Positions 17,219-25,852 of a stretch of 64,000 bases of DNA are shown here, one piece after another (position 1 is the stretch's first letter; the number at the start of each line of letters is the position of its first letter). Source of the DNA: S5-327 sp965116015 (GTDB taxonomy: Bacteria > Chloroflexota > Dehalococcoidia > Lucifugimonadales > Australimonadaceae); assembly GCA_965116015.1 (NCBI GenBank), contig OZ220477.1, positions 1,550,001 through 1,614,000 of the forward strand, in the 5' to 3' direction. The notes below the pieces were generated by a model. It was not told the DNA's origin. It worked only from the letters and a program-made list of their open reading frames with translations, and did not search any database. Made by a program: the position numbers and the translations under genes.

Positions 17219-17893
17219 CTATTGGGAGAGGGCGGCGGCGATTTCGGCGAATGAGGCGTCGGCGAGGGATGCGAGTTGGAGGTCGGCGTGGGCGAGGGAC
17301 ATTCTGGCGGTGAGGGGGTTGGGGACGGCGACGCAGCGCATTCCGGCGGCTTTCGCGGCGGTTACGCCGTTCGGGGAGTCTTCGATGGCGAATGCTTGGC
17401 GGGGGTGCGCGCCGAGACGCTCGACGGCGAGGGTGTAGAGTTCGGGGTGCGGTTTGGTTTGGCGGACGTCTTCGCGGACGCAGATTGAGTCGAACGACTG
17501 GAGGAGTCCGAGTCGTTGGAGGTGTCCCTCGACCCATTCTCGGGATGAGCTTGAGGCGACGCCGAGGCGGAGGCCGGCTTCTCGGGCTTGGCGGATGTGG
17601 TCGCTGACGCCGTCGCGCGCGGGGAGGGTTTGGGCTGTTTCGCGGTGCATTGCTCGGGCGCGTTCGCGGAGGGCGTCGCGGTCGACTGGGCGTCCGAGGG
17701 TAGTTTCGAGGTAGTCGAAGAGGGGGTCGCGCTGTCCGACGCCGCCTCGTCCGATGACGTCTTCCCAGACTGCGATGGGGAGGGGGAGTCCGAACTCGGC
17801 GAGGATTGTCTCGTAGGAGTCGTAGATGGGCTGTTCGGTGTCGACGATCAGCCCGTCGAGGTCGAAGACGACGGCGCGAAAGGGGTGGTTCAC
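17219..17893 (-). CDS. HAD-superfamily hydrolase, beta-phosphoglucomutase-like subfamily
   Basis: A 224-residue phosphatase or phosphomutase-like protein. Motif I is VFDLDGLIVDTE with nucleophile Asp, motif II is SSSSREW, motif III is the Lys in QTKPHPELYTLA, and motif IV is AIEDSPNGVTAAKAAGM. An alpha-helical cap sits between motifs I and II, as in phosphoglycolate phosphatase and beta-phosphoglucomutase relatives. The physiological substrate cannot be told from sequence. It is convergent with nadC and divergent from the GatC-like/amidase pair. Confidence 0.88.
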   Translation of the reverse strand: MNHPFRAVVFDLDGLIVDTEQPIYDSYETILAEFGLPLPIAVWEDVIGRGGVGQRDPLFDYLETTLGRPVDRDALRERARAMHRETAQTLPARDGVSDHIRQAREAGLRLGVASSSSREWVEGHLQRLGLLQSFDSICVREDVRQTKPHPELYTLAVERLGAHPRQAFAIEDSPNGVTAAKAAGMRCVAVPNPLTARMSLAHADLQLASLADASFAEIAAALSQ

Positions 17894-17991
17894 GTGGTTA
17901 ATGATACACCGCTCTCCTGCCCGTCTTTCCTCGGGGGGGGGGGGCTTGGGACAAGGGGAGAGCTATGGACGGGACGGCGCGGGCGGGGGCG

Positions 17992-17997
17992 TATACT
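17992..17997 (+). promoter_or_regulatory. Candidate -10 element for the GatC-like/amidase pair
   Basis: TATACT ends 22 bases before the ATG at 18020. An AGAGGAGGG purine tract (18007-18015) serves as ribosome site. No clear -35 was found. Confidence 0.35.
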
Positions 17998-18019
17998 GCC
18001 GGCTCTAGAGGAGGGCGTT

Positions 18020-18205
18020 ATGAGGGATGGGCTTACTCCGGATGCGTTTGCGTGGTGGGCGCGAGCGGTTGGGTTGAGCGTTGGCGCGGAGGGACTCGGG
18101 GCGTTGCAATCGGAGGTGGAGGCGCTGCTGGCGCGCATTGCTCCGCTCGGGGAGCTGGATGTGTCGGGCGTCGCCATTGAGGATGCTATCGGAGGGAGGT
18201 TGTGA
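18020..18205 (+). CDS. GatC/AtzG-like small amidase partner
   Basis: A 61-residue protein reading LTPDAFAWWARAVGLSVGAEG and an acidic helical remainder. Size, helical character and position directly before an amidase suggest a GatC- or AtzG-like stabilising subunit. AtzG-type proteins are known to support amidases such as AtzE. The start at 18020 is supported by a strong ribosome site. The call is by context more than by motif; a second, unrelated-looking copy precedes the amidase at 50 kb. Confidence 0.6.
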   Translation: MRDGLTPDAFAWWARAVGLSVGAEGLGALQSEVEALLARIAPLGELDVSGVAIEDAIGGRL

Positions 18206-18239
18206 GCGGGGCGGGGGACGTTGTTGTTGGAGGGGGGTT

Positions 18240-19649
18240 GTGAGCGGGCTGACGTTGGGGTCGGCGTCGGATATTGCGCGGCGCATCGCGGGGCGGGAGG
18301 TTTCGAGCGTGGAGGTTGTGGAGGCGTTCGTCGCGCGGGCGGATGAGCTTGAGCCGCGGATCGGGGCGTTCATCACGCGGACGGCGGAGCAGGCGCTGGC
18401 GGAGGCGAGGCGTGCGGACGCGGAGCTTGCGGCCGGGGTTGTTCGGGGTCCGCTGCATGGCGCGCCGGTTGGGGTGAAGGACATTTTCTGGACGGCGGGG
18501 GTTCGCACTACGTCGGGGGCGGCGCTTGATGCGGAGTTTGTTCCGGAGGAGGACGCGACTGCGGTGCGTTTGCTGAAGGGGGCGGGGGCTATTGTGGTTG
18601 GGAAGACGAATACGGTTGAGCTGGCGTTCGATCCGACGGGTCGCAATGCGATGTTCGGTATGCCGGGGAATCCGTGGGGTCTTGACCGGATGCCGGGGGG
18701 GTCGTCGAGCGGGACGGGGGCTGGCGTGGCGGCGGGGTTTTTCCCGCTTGGGCTGGGGACGGACACTGGGGGTTCGATACGTATTCCGTCGGCGCTGTGC
18801 GGGATCGCGGGGATCAAGCCGACGTTCGGGCTGGTGAGCCGCTGGGGGGTTACTCCGCTGTCGCATAGTTTGGATACGGTTGGGCCGATGGGGAGGACGG
18901 TTGCGGATCTTGCGCTGGGGCTGAATGTGCTGGCCGTGCGCGATGAGCGCGATCCTGTGTCGGTTGCGGGGCCGGAGGAGGACTACTGCGCTGGTCTTGG
19001 GGGCGGGGTTCGGGGGATGCGCATCGGGGTTCCGGAGGAGTATGTTTGGCGTCCGCTCGATGGGGAGGTTGAGGCTGCGTTCCGGGAGGCGCTTGGCGTG
19101 CTGGAGGGGCTTGGGGCGGAGGTTGTGGGGGTGAGTATTCCGGAGCTCGAGTGGACGCCGGCGCTGTCGGCGGCGATTACGACTGCGGAGGCGGCGATGG
19201 CGCACGGGGGGCGGGTTGTTCGGGATGGGGATCGTATGGATCAGGCGGTGCGTCGTCGGTTTGAGTCGGGGATGTTCATTTCGGCGTCGGCGTATGCGCA
19301 GGCGCAGCGGGGGAGGGTGGCTTATGCGCGGGCTGTGGCCCGGGTTTTCGAGGGCGTTGATGTGATTGCGACTCCGACGGTTGCGACGCCGGCGCCGCGT
19401 CGGGGGGTCGATGTGGTTGAGATAGGGGGAGAGGCGGTTCCTGTGCGGGAGGCGCTGCTGCGGCTGACGCGTATTTTCAATCTTGCGCGGATGCCTAGCG
19501 TGTCGGTTCCGTGCGGTTTCTCGCGGGATGGGTTGCCGATAGGGTTGATGCTTGGGGCGGGGGCGTTCCGGGATGGTGTGGCGCTGAGGGCGGCGGAGGC
19601 TTACGAGTCTGCGACGGGGTGGGGTGGGCGGGAGGTTGGGTTGGGGTAG
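18240..19649 (+). CDS. Amidase-signature family protein (GatA-like)
   Basis: Hydrolyses an amide through a Ser-cisSer-Lys triad. The lysine is in APVGVKDIFW, the cis-Ser in MPGGSSSGTGAG, and the nucleophile Ser in GTDTGGSIRIPSALCG. Length is 469 residues. GTG at 18240 is taken as start because it lies after the GatC-like stop and begins VSGLTLGSASDIARRI, the typical N-terminal helix. Without gatB it is unlikely to be tRNA amidotransferase; a catabolic amidase is more likely, with unknown substrate. A 15-base G run follows the stop. Confidence 0.9.
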   Translation: MSGLTLGSASDIARRIAGREVSSVEVVEAFVARADELEPRIGAFITRTAEQALAEARRADAELAAGVVRGPLHGAPVGVKDIFWTAGVRTTSGAALDAEFVPEEDATAVRLLKGAGAIVVGKTNTVELAFDPTGRNAMFGMPGNPWGLDRMPGGSSSGTGAGVAAGFFPLGLGTDTGGSIRIPSALCGIAGIKPTFGLVSRWGVTPLSHSLDTVGPMGRTVADLALGLNVLAVRDERDPVSVAGPEEDYCAGLGGGVRGMRIGVPEEYVWRPLDGEVEAAFREALGVLEGLGAEVVGVSIPELEWTPALSAAITTAEAAMAHGGRVVRDGDRMDQAVRRRFESGMFISASAYAQAQRGRVAYARAVARVFEGVDVIATPTVATPAPRRGVDVVEIGGEAVPVREALLRLTRIFNLARMPSVSVPCGFSRDGLPIGLMLGAGAFRDGVALRAAEAYESATGWGGREVGLG

Positions 19650-19670
19650 TAGTGGGGGGGGGGGGGGGCT

Positions 19671-19985
19671 TTATGGTCGGCTATGGAGTGTTTCACGGAA
19701 GTAATCGAGGATGACGTAGCCCTTGAGATAGGATTGCTCCACCTCGCCCAACGTCATGTTCAATTCGCCTCCGTGCGCTAGGCTGTTCCGGTTGGTTATG
19801 ATATTGTTGTAGTAGGATTCAGCTTGTTGATTCTCTGTCATATACTGTTGAAAATCAGCTTTGACAAGAAGTCTTTCATTGGTTTTTTGTAAGCGGACAA
19901 GTCTTGCATTGCAAAGAAGCGAAGTAGGAGTTCGATGTCGCGCTTGCGGCGATCTGAGTGTGGTTTGCCTAGCAATTGCCGCCAT
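19671..19985 (-). pseudogene. HEPN-like C-terminal fragment fused behind the broken DUF262 gene
   Basis: The C-terminal part of this frame, from about 19850 down, reads TENQQAESYYNNI then NRNSLAHGG and TLGEVEQSYLKGYVILDYF. R-NSLA-H matches the Rx4-6H catalytic motif of HEPN ribonucleases, and the pattern resembles the MAE_28990/MAE_18760 type found beside DUF262 genes. The upstream helices of a complete HEPN domain are missing. The upper part of this frame overlaps the shifted DUF262 frame and is not itself meaningful. A deletion joining two genes is the simplest explanation. Confidence 0.5.
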
Positions 19986-20664
19986 GTGGGGTGAGAATTG
20001 AGTTTCACGAGAGCTTCGGTGAAGGCGCCGCGATAGATGCAGTTGCGAATTTCCTGGTTCGTTAAAAGCGTCCCTCCTGTGTTCAGTCGTTCGAAGATAT
20101 GATATGCGCTAGTGCCGTCATCCGGATCGATTTGCTGGATGATGAACGAGCGAAGGACTGCGTTCTTGAAGCGTTTTTGGTTTTCTTCTCCCAGCGCGGT
20201 GAATGCTTGTTCGCGAAAGAGCTATCAGGACTGAGATTTTTTAGTCTAAAGACACTCCGAGCGTTTCGTGACCCTCCTCCGAAGTATCCTTCGAAGTAGT
20301 AGAAAATGCTCTTGAGCCGCTGCTGCCCATCTATTACTAAAAGTTGCTCTGATTTGATGTCCTTATACAGGAAGACTGGAGGAACCGGTAATCCGATGAG
20401 GAATGATTCAATGAGTTTGCTCGATTGGGATTGTTTCCATACAAAATCCCGCTGAAAATCAGGAATGTCGAATTCGTGAGCCAGCCACTTCTGATGCAGT
20501 ACTTCAAGAGTGAAATCTGCGGGATATGTAATTATGTTGTACTGGGCTGGGGCACTGGAGTAATCCTCGTCCTCCGAGTTGACAGGTTCGAGGTCGAGGT
20601 CGCCTGCGACAGGATGCGCACGTTCATAGGCTACTCTGTCATCGGCACTCGCTATAGTCGTCAT
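19838..20664 (-). pseudogene. DUF262 (GmrS-like ParB/Srx-fold) gene with frameshifts
   Basis: The N-terminal frame has the DUF262 core: DFQRDFVWKQSQSSKLIESF, then LPVPPVFLYKD and LLVIDGQQRLKS. DUF262 domains are NTPase/nuclease parts of modification-dependent systems such as GmrSD. After SFANK (about 20203-20207) the frame becomes meaningless. A +1/-2 shift restores FTALGEENQKRFKNAVLRSF, IFERLNTGGTLLTNQEIRNC and RDIELLLRFFAMQDLSAYKK. That frame then hits a stop at 19838, where a second shift would lead into the HEPN-like fragment. Base composition is low in G bias, unlike core genes. Probably a decayed defence gene, or an assembly error. Confidence 0.7.
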
Positions 20665-20717
20665 GGCACTAGCCTTCGCTTGCTAATCACTGTTCGCTAG
20701 TCTACTAGCACCCACAT

Positions 20718-20723
20718 ATTATA
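20718..20723 (-). promoter_or_regulatory. Perfect -10 box upstream of the DUF262 gene
   Basis: The minus strand reads TATAAT within an AT-rich patch (TGTATATAATATGTGG), 54 bases before the ATG at 20664. No good -35 was found at 16-18 bases. Confidence 0.4.
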
Positions 20724-20833
20724 TACACTGTGCGTCCGGCTTTCGTAGTGTGCACCATAGTGGCGAGGCTGGGAGAGTGGTGTGGCAGAATGGCGGCGCG
20801 GGGGGTATTCGGGTTGTGGAGTGAGGAGGGGTT

Positions 20834-21601
20834 ATGGCGGAGCGCGGGGCGCTGGAGGGGTTGATGGAGGAGGCGGCGCTGGCTAGCCGGATGCTGTATG
20901 CGATGGGGCTGGCGGATTCGTCGACGATCGAGCGGGGACATGTGAGCGTGCGGCTGCCGGACGATCCGGGGAGGTTCGTGATTAAGGCGCTGGGGCCTGC
21001 GCTGTCGCAGACTCGGGCGGGGGATATGGTGGTTGTGGATGTGAATGGCTATAAGGCGGGAGGGCCTCCGGAGAGCAATCTGCCGAACGAGGTGAAGATG
21101 CATTCGTGTTTGCTGCGGGAGCGCGCGGATATCAATTCGGTGGCGCATGTTCATCCGCGGTATACGGTGCTGATGAGTGTGCTGCAGGAGCGGATGGGGC
21201 CGATGCGCATCGAGGGGCTGCCGCTGTTCGCGGAGCCGATTCCGGTGTTTCCTAGTCCGCGGTTGATCATTCATGAGGAGGATGGGGCGGAGGTTGCGCG
21301 GTTGATGGGGCCGCACAGCGCGATTCTGTTGCAAGGGCACGGGGCGGCTACTGTGGGCGGCGATATGGAGGATGCGCTGGTGAATATGCTGCATCTGGAG
21401 GAGCAGGCGCGGATGAATTATCTGGCGTTCTGCGCGGTAGGGAGCGCTCACGCGACGTTGACTGCGGAGCAAGTGGCGGAGTTTGGGGCGAATATGCGGT
21501 CGATGGGGAGCGCGGATCATCTTGTGCCGGAGGTTGCTCCGACGGCGCGGAAGCCGAGCGGGATCTGGCGACATTACGCGGAGCTTGCGGGGGGGTTGTA
21601 G
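20834..21601 (+). CDS. Class II aldolase/adducin-family protein
   Basis: Zinc-dependent aldolase or dehydratase/decarboxylase-type protein of 255 residues. The metal ligands are seen in NSVAHVHPRYT (His106, His108) and in LLQGHGAATVGGD (His ~173), and NLPNEVKMH carries the conserved Glu region. The family includes fuculose-phosphate aldolase and several sugar-acid enzymes; the substrate is unknown here. A second family member lies in the divergent cluster at 22.2 kb, separated by a repeat array. The ATG is preceded by GGAGGGGTT. Confidence 0.88.
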   Translation: MAERGALEGLMEEAALASRMLYAMGLADSSTIERGHVSVRLPDDPGRFVIKALGPALSQTRAGDMVVVDVNGYKAGGPPESNLPNEVKMHSCLLRERADINSVAHVHPRYTVLMSVLQERMGPMRIEGLPLFAEPIPVFPSPRLIIHEEDGAEVARLMGPHSAILLQGHGAATVGGDMEDALVNMLHLEEQARMNYLAFCAVGSAHATLTAEQVAEFGANMRSMGSADHLVPEVAPTARKPSGIWRHYAELAGGL

Positions 21602-21701
21602 GGCTGTGCGCGGGGCGGGGGGCTGCGCTGGCGAGCGCCCTGCGCAGCCAGCGAGGGAGCAGGCGGGGAGCGCGTGGGCTTTCACGGCGCAAACCCGGCG
21701 A

Positions 21702-22165
21702 GAAGTCTGGGGAGTGGCGGCGTTGTGAGCGTGGGGATTTTGCGGCGCTACCGGTGGGGGGGAGTCCGGGAATAGCGGGCGTTGTGAGTGTGGGGTGTCG
21801 CGGCGCATCCGGTTAGGGGGAAGTCCGGGGAGTGGCGGCGTTAGGGCGCGGGGCTTTTGCGGCGCTACCGGCGAGGGGGAGTCCGGGGAGTGGCGGCGTT
21901 GGGGCGCGGGGCTTTTGCGGCGCTACCGGCGAGGGGAGTCCGGGGAGTGGCGGCGTTGGGGCGCGGGGCTTTCGCGGCGCTACCGGCGAGGGGGAGTCCT
22001 GGGAATGGCGGCGTTGTAGGCGCGGGGACTTCGCGGCGTAACCGGCGAGGCGACAGTCCGGGGAACGGCGGCGTTGTAGGCGCAGGCTTTCGCGGCGCAA
22101 CCGACGAGGGGGGCGGGGAGCGCGCGGGGCTTTGCGGGCGCGGGGTTTCGCGGCGTAACCGGCGA
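21702..22165. repeat. Eight-copy ~58-bp intergenic tandem repeat
   Basis: The 627-base gap between two class II aldolase genes is nearly filled by about eight imperfect copies of a 58-60 bp unit. The unit carries GGGGAGTCCGGGGAGTGGCG and GCGGGGCTTTTGCGGCGCTA followed by CCGGCGAG. The GCGGCGCTACCGG core recurs near 21738, 21797, 21855, 21913, 21971, 22029, 22089 and 22147. Open frames across it are repeats of the same peptide and are not genes. It is not a CRISPR, because there are no unique spacers. Confidence 0.85.
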
Positions 22166-22228
22166 GGGGGAGTCCTGGGAGCGGGGGCGTTAAGCGCGTG
22201 GGGATTGCGCGGAGAGCCTTAGGGGGGT

Positions 22229-22975
22229 CTATTCGAGGGGGCGGAGGCTTGGGACTAGGGAGCGGAAGTATTCGTAGGCGTGGGAGGCGCGCTTGGCCCA
22301 GTCGGGGCCGAATCGGGCTGTGTAGTCGTCGGGGAGGGGGGCGGGGTCGCCGACGATGGTTGCGATGACTTGGATGATGGCGGCGCGCTCGAGGTAGATG
22401 GCGTTCGAGACGGCTTCGTCTATCGATGCGCCGACTACTACTACGCCGTGACCGCGCAGGAGGGCTGCTCCGCGGCCGGCGAGGGTTCGGGCGACTTCTC
22501 TGCCTTGTTCGGCGGTGGTGATGAGGTCGGGTTTGGGGTAGATGGGGGTTTCGGGGGCGAAGGGGACGGCCTGGTTGTAGAGGGGTTTGATGGGGACGTT
22601 GCCGGCGCCGATGGCTGTTGCGACGAGCTGGTGGGTGTGGACGACGGAGTTGACGTCGGGTCGGGCTTCCATGATGGCGGCGTGGAGGGCGGCTTCGCGC
22701 GGGGGAACGGGGGCGTCGATGACGCGTCCTTGCTGGTCGTCGGGGACCCATTGGGCTTGGCCTGCGGCGAGGTAGTCGTTGATGTCGACGGCGATGATGT
22801 CTTCGGGTTTGATCTGGTTGTGGGCGCGGAGCACGGGTTTGATGTACATCACTTGCGTGTTGGGGATGCGGGCGCTGATGTGGCCGTGGAAGTCGACGAG
22901 GCCTTGGTGGTCGAGGATGTGGGAGCTTTCGGCGACTTGTTGTTTGAGGTCGGCGATGGGGTTGGTTGTGGTCAT
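22229..22975 (-). CDS. Class II aldolase/adducin-family protein
   Basis: 248-residue zinc aldolase-type protein. Metal-ligand regions are SVVHTHQLVATAIG and LLRGHGVVVVGASIDEAV. The N-terminus begins MTTTNPIADLKQQVAESSHI with the DFHGHISARIP block typical of the family. The ATG at 22975 overlaps the stop of the upstream MFS gene as ATGA, so the two are translationally coupled. The transporter may import the substrate or export the product. Confidence 0.88.
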   Translation of the reverse strand: MTTTNPIADLKQQVAESSHILDHQGLVDFHGHISARIPNTQVMYIKPVLRAHNQIKPEDIIAVDINDYLAAGQAQWVPDDQQGRVIDAPVPPREAALHAAIMEARPDVNSVVHTHQLVATAIGAGNVPIKPLYNQAVPFAPETPIYPKPDLITTAEQGREVARTLAGRGAALLRGHGVVVVGASIDEAVSNAIYLERAAIIQVIATIVGDPAPLPDDYTARFGPDWAKRASHAYEYFRSLVPSLRPLE

Positions 22976-24279
22976 GGGGTTGCTTCTCCTGGGCCAGTGG
23001 CGGGGGTGGGCTGGGGGAGGGATGGTTTTCTGGCGAGGGCGAGCAGGACGGCGGCGGCGGCGAAGGTGACGACGGCTGAGTAGAAGACTGGGGTGTAGGA
23101 GCCGGCGGCGTCGCGGAGGAGGGCCATGAGGTAGGGGCCGAGGGCGAGGCCGACGAGGAGGGCTGTGTGGACGAGGCCGGAGATTACTCCGTAGGAGCGT
23201 CGTCCGTAGTAGTTGGCGATGAGGAGCATAAGGATGGAGCCTTCTCCGCGTGCGGCGACGCCGAGCAGGATTCCGTAGGTTACGGCGAGGGCGGGGTTGG
23301 CGACGAATTGGAATCCGAGGGCGAGCACGAGTCCCATGAGCATTGTGAAGACGCCGAGGAGACGTTCGGAGATGCGTTCGGCGAGGAATCCCCAGAGTGT
23401 GTTGGCGAATGCGCCGGAGATGGCGAACATACTGACGGCGGCGACTCCGATTGCGGGGACGAAGCCTTGCTGTTCGTAGTATTGGGGCATATGGAAGGGT
23501 AGTCCGCCGCCGCCGTAGTTGGTGAGGACGATGGATGCGAGGATGAGGGAGAAGGCGGGGGTTCGGATGGCTTGTCGGAACGTCCAGGATTGGGCGATTT
23601 CTTGCTGAGCGCGCTCTGCGGCCTCGGATTCGGAGGCGATGTCGTCGCCGTCGGGGAGGAGCCCCATTTCTTCGGGGGCGCGCCGGAGCATAAGGGCGTT
23701 GGGGAGGACGAGGAAGAGGAGGACGGCGAGGCCGAAGGCGGCCCAGACTGATCGCCAGGAGAGTCCGGCGGCGATCATCATCAGGGCGATGGGGCCCATT
23801 GCGAAGGTTCCGACGGGGTGCGCGGTTCCGGTGAGTCCGATGGCTCGTCCGCGCAAACGCCGGAACCAGTTGACGACGAGGACGCGCGGGACGACGCCGG
23901 CGATGAGGTTCTGGGCGAGTCCGCGTGCGAGGGTGTAGCCGATGTAGAGGAAGGCGACGGTGGGGGCTAGGGCGATGACGAAGAATGAGAGGGCCATTAG
24001 GAGGACGCCGGCGGTCATAAGGGCTCGGGGGCTGTAGCGGTCGGCGAGGAGTCCGATGAAGGGCGCGCTGAGGCCGGCGATGACGCCTCCGACGGTGACT
24101 GATCCGGCGATGGAGGTGGGGGTCCAGCCGGTGGCGTCGCTTATGGGTTCGACGAGGATGCCGATGAAGGCTTGGCTTGTGGGTCCTGCGAAGAGTCCTG
24201 TGAGGAGGATGACGGCGAGGATCCACCAGCCGTAGAAGATGGGGGGTTTCGGGGTTGTTGGTTTGAGGGGGGTGGTCAA
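22972..24279 (-). CDS. Major facilitator superfamily transporter
   Basis: A 435-residue membrane protein with about twelve hydrophobic segments and a central cytoplasmic charged loop (near DGDDIASESEAAERAQQE). The FYGWWILAVILLTGLF start and the GLLADRYSPRALMTAG loop after helix 2 resemble the monocarboxylate/oxalate-formate group of MFS carriers. It is coupled to the class II aldolase downstream, which suggests an organic acid or sugar-acid substrate, by inference only. Confidence 0.87.
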   Translation of the reverse strand: MTTPLKPTTPKPPIFYGWWILAVILLTGLFAGPTSQAFIGILVEPISDATGWTPTSIAGSVTVGGVIAGLSAPFIGLLADRYSPRALMTAGVLLMALSFFVIALAPTVAFLYIGYTLARGLAQNLIAGVVPRVLVVNWFRRLRGRAIGLTGTAHPVGTFAMGPIALMMIAAGLSWRSVWAAFGLAVLLFLVLPNALMLRRAPEEMGLLPDGDDIASESEAAERAQQEIAQSWTFRQAIRTPAFSLILASIVLTNYGGGGLPFHMPQYYEQQGFVPAIGVAAVSMFAISGAFANTLWGFLAERISERLLGVFTMLMGLVLALGFQFVANPALAVTYGILLGVAARGEGSILMLLIANYYGRRSYGVISGLVHTALLVGLALGPYLMALLRDAAGSYTPVFYSAVVTFAAAAVLLALARKPSLPQPTPATGPGEATP

Positions 24280-24419
24280 GGGGGGTTCAGGGTCTCGGTG
24301 GGTGGGGGTCAGGTTACGGCGCTGTGGGTTGCGGGGGCGAATTTCGGGGGCGTGGGCTTCGGGGAAGTGGGGCGACGGGCGGGGGTTTTCGCGGAATGGC
24401 AGGGAATGGGGTTCTCTGC

Positions 24420-24425
24420 TATATT
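24420..24425 (+). promoter_or_regulatory. Candidate -10 element for the dual-OB gene
   Basis: TATATT stands out in an AT-rich patch 54 bases before the ATG. A TGGCAG at 24397-24402 at 17-base spacing is a weak -35 candidate. The ribosome site is CGAGGAGG. Confidence 0.35.
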
Positions 24426-24479
24426 TTTCGTTAGGAGAGCGTGCGCTTTCGCTGTATTTCCTTCGAGGAGGTTAGCGTT

Positions 24480-25166
24480 ATGGTGGTAAAGCGTATCGTG
24501 TGCCTGGCGAATTCTCGCAAGAATTATGAGAGGTGCGTCGCGGGCAAAGAGCTGCTCCCGAGCGGGCGATTTGGCGGTTGGATTCGTCCTGTAAGCGATC
24601 GACCAACTCAAGGCGTCTCCAGCGGGGAGCGGCAATATGCGAGCGGCTCCTACCCCAGACTGTTGGATGTTATGGGTGTTCCTCTCCTTGGTCCTCAGCC
24701 TGAGAACCATCAGCAAGAGAACTGGCTGCTGGATCCGAGCAAGTGGTGGGAGAGGGTCGGAACGGTCGGCTGGGGCAAGCTAGGGGAAATGGCGGATAGC
24801 GCTTCATTGCTCTGGGACAACGGGTACAGCACGCGCGGCGGCTGCAATGATCGAGTACCTGTCTTGTCCGCCCACGAGCAACGGGACTCGCTACGGCTGA
24901 TTCACCTAGACACTATGGAAATCGTCGTATCGTCCTCCAGGCGACGGTACGTAGAGGGCCGGTTCACCGATAAGCGCGTCCAGGGCCAGTTCATCTATGG
25001 GAGCGACCAATACTGGCTCTGGGTTACAGACTCCAAATACGAGCGTGAGTATGTTCAGCGCCCTGAAGGCAGGTATGCTATCGGCGAGTGTTTTGTAACG
25101 GTGAGCCTAGCGGAACCGTATGACGGCTACTGCTACAAGTTGATTGCGGGGATTGTGGAGCGGTAG
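24480..25166 (+). CDS. Predicted dual-OB-fold-domain protein
   Basis: A 228-residue soluble protein resembling the 'dual OB-containing domain' family. Visible features are the KRIVCLANSRKNYERCVAGK start, RFGGWIRPVSDRPTQGVS, and late beta-rich motifs GRFTDKRVQGQFIYG and YWLWVTDSKYE. OB folds bind nucleic acid, but no catalytic residues are obvious. Its stop overlaps the start of a DUF488 gene by one base, and a second DUF488 gene follows, so all three are probably co-expressed. Base composition is more balanced than the downstream genes. Confidence 0.65.
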   Translation: MVVKRIVCLANSRKNYERCVAGKELLPSGRFGGWIRPVSDRPTQGVSSGERQYASGSYPRLLDVMGVPLLGPQPENHQQENWLLDPSKWWERVGTVGWGKLGEMADSASLLWDNGYSTRGGCNDRVPVLSAHEQRDSLRLIHLDTMEIVVSSSRRRYVEGRFTDKRVQGQFIYGSDQYWLWVTDSKYEREYVQRPEGRYAIGECFVTVSLAEPYDGYCYKLIAGIVER

Positions 25167-25849
25167 TGAGTTCAGGGGCGCATCCGATTTTTACGGTTGG
25201 GCATTCGAATCATTCGGGGGAGGCGTTCGTCGAGCTGCTGCGGCGGCATGGGGTCGAGGAGGCGGTCGATGTGCGGTCGTCGCCGTATAGCCGCAATCCG
25301 TATACGGCCCATTTCAATAGGGAGGCGCTCGCCAGTCTGCTGGAGGAGCACGGGATCCGTTATGTGTTCCTGGGCGATGAGCTGGGGGGGCGTCCGGCGG
25401 ACAGCGCTTGCTATGACGCGTCGGGGCGGGTTCGGTATGAGGAGGTTGCGAGGAGCGATGGGTTTTTCTCTGGGGTATGTAGTCTGTTGCGCGACGCGGA
25501 GAGCCGTCGGGTTGCGGTGGTGTGCTCGGAGAAGGAGCCGCTGGATTGCCATCGGACGCTGCTAATCGCGCACGCGTTGACTTCGGAGGCGTACGGGGTG
25601 GATGGGGGTCGGGTGCGGCATATCCTTGCGGACGGACGGGTAGAGACGCACGAGGCGACGATGCGGCGCTTGGTGGAGAGCGCTCCGGCGAAGCGGGGGC
25701 AGGCGCGACAGTTCGGTTTGTTCGATGCTCCGAGCGGGAGGGATGCGATGGGGGATGTGGTGGAGAGGGCGGTTCGGCTGCAGGCTGCGCGCGTGGGCTA
25801 CCGGAGGGGCGGCTGGCCGGGCGAAGGGGCCGCAGGAGAGGACGAGTAG
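25166..25849 (+). CDS. DUF488 protein
   Basis: A 227-residue member of the DUF488 family, whose biochemical role is unproven. Signatures: FTVGHSNHSGEAFVELL, EAVDVRSSPYSRNPYTAHFN, and the Cys/His segment VVCSEKEPLDCHRTLLIAHA. The ~70-residue C-terminal extension (from about residue 150) is not part of the usual domain and looks variable. The GTG start overlaps the dual-OB stop. The conserved CSE...CHR segment suggests a metal or nucleophilic site. Confidence 0.85.
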   Translation: MSSGAHPIFTVGHSNHSGEAFVELLRRHGVEEAVDVRSSPYSRNPYTAHFNREALASLLEEHGIRYVFLGDELGGRPADSACYDASGRVRYEEVARSDGFFSGVCSLLRDAESRRVAVVCSEKEPLDCHRTLLIAHALTSEAYGVDGGRVRHILADGRVETHEATMRRLVESAPAKRGQARQFGLFDAPSGRDAMGDVVERAVRLQAARVGYRRGGWPGEGAAGEDE

Positions 25850-25852
25850 GCG

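Noticed and set aside
21702..22165. CRISPR array
   Set aside because: Units are contiguous, imperfect and similar throughout, with no constant repeat alternating with unique spacers and no cas genes.
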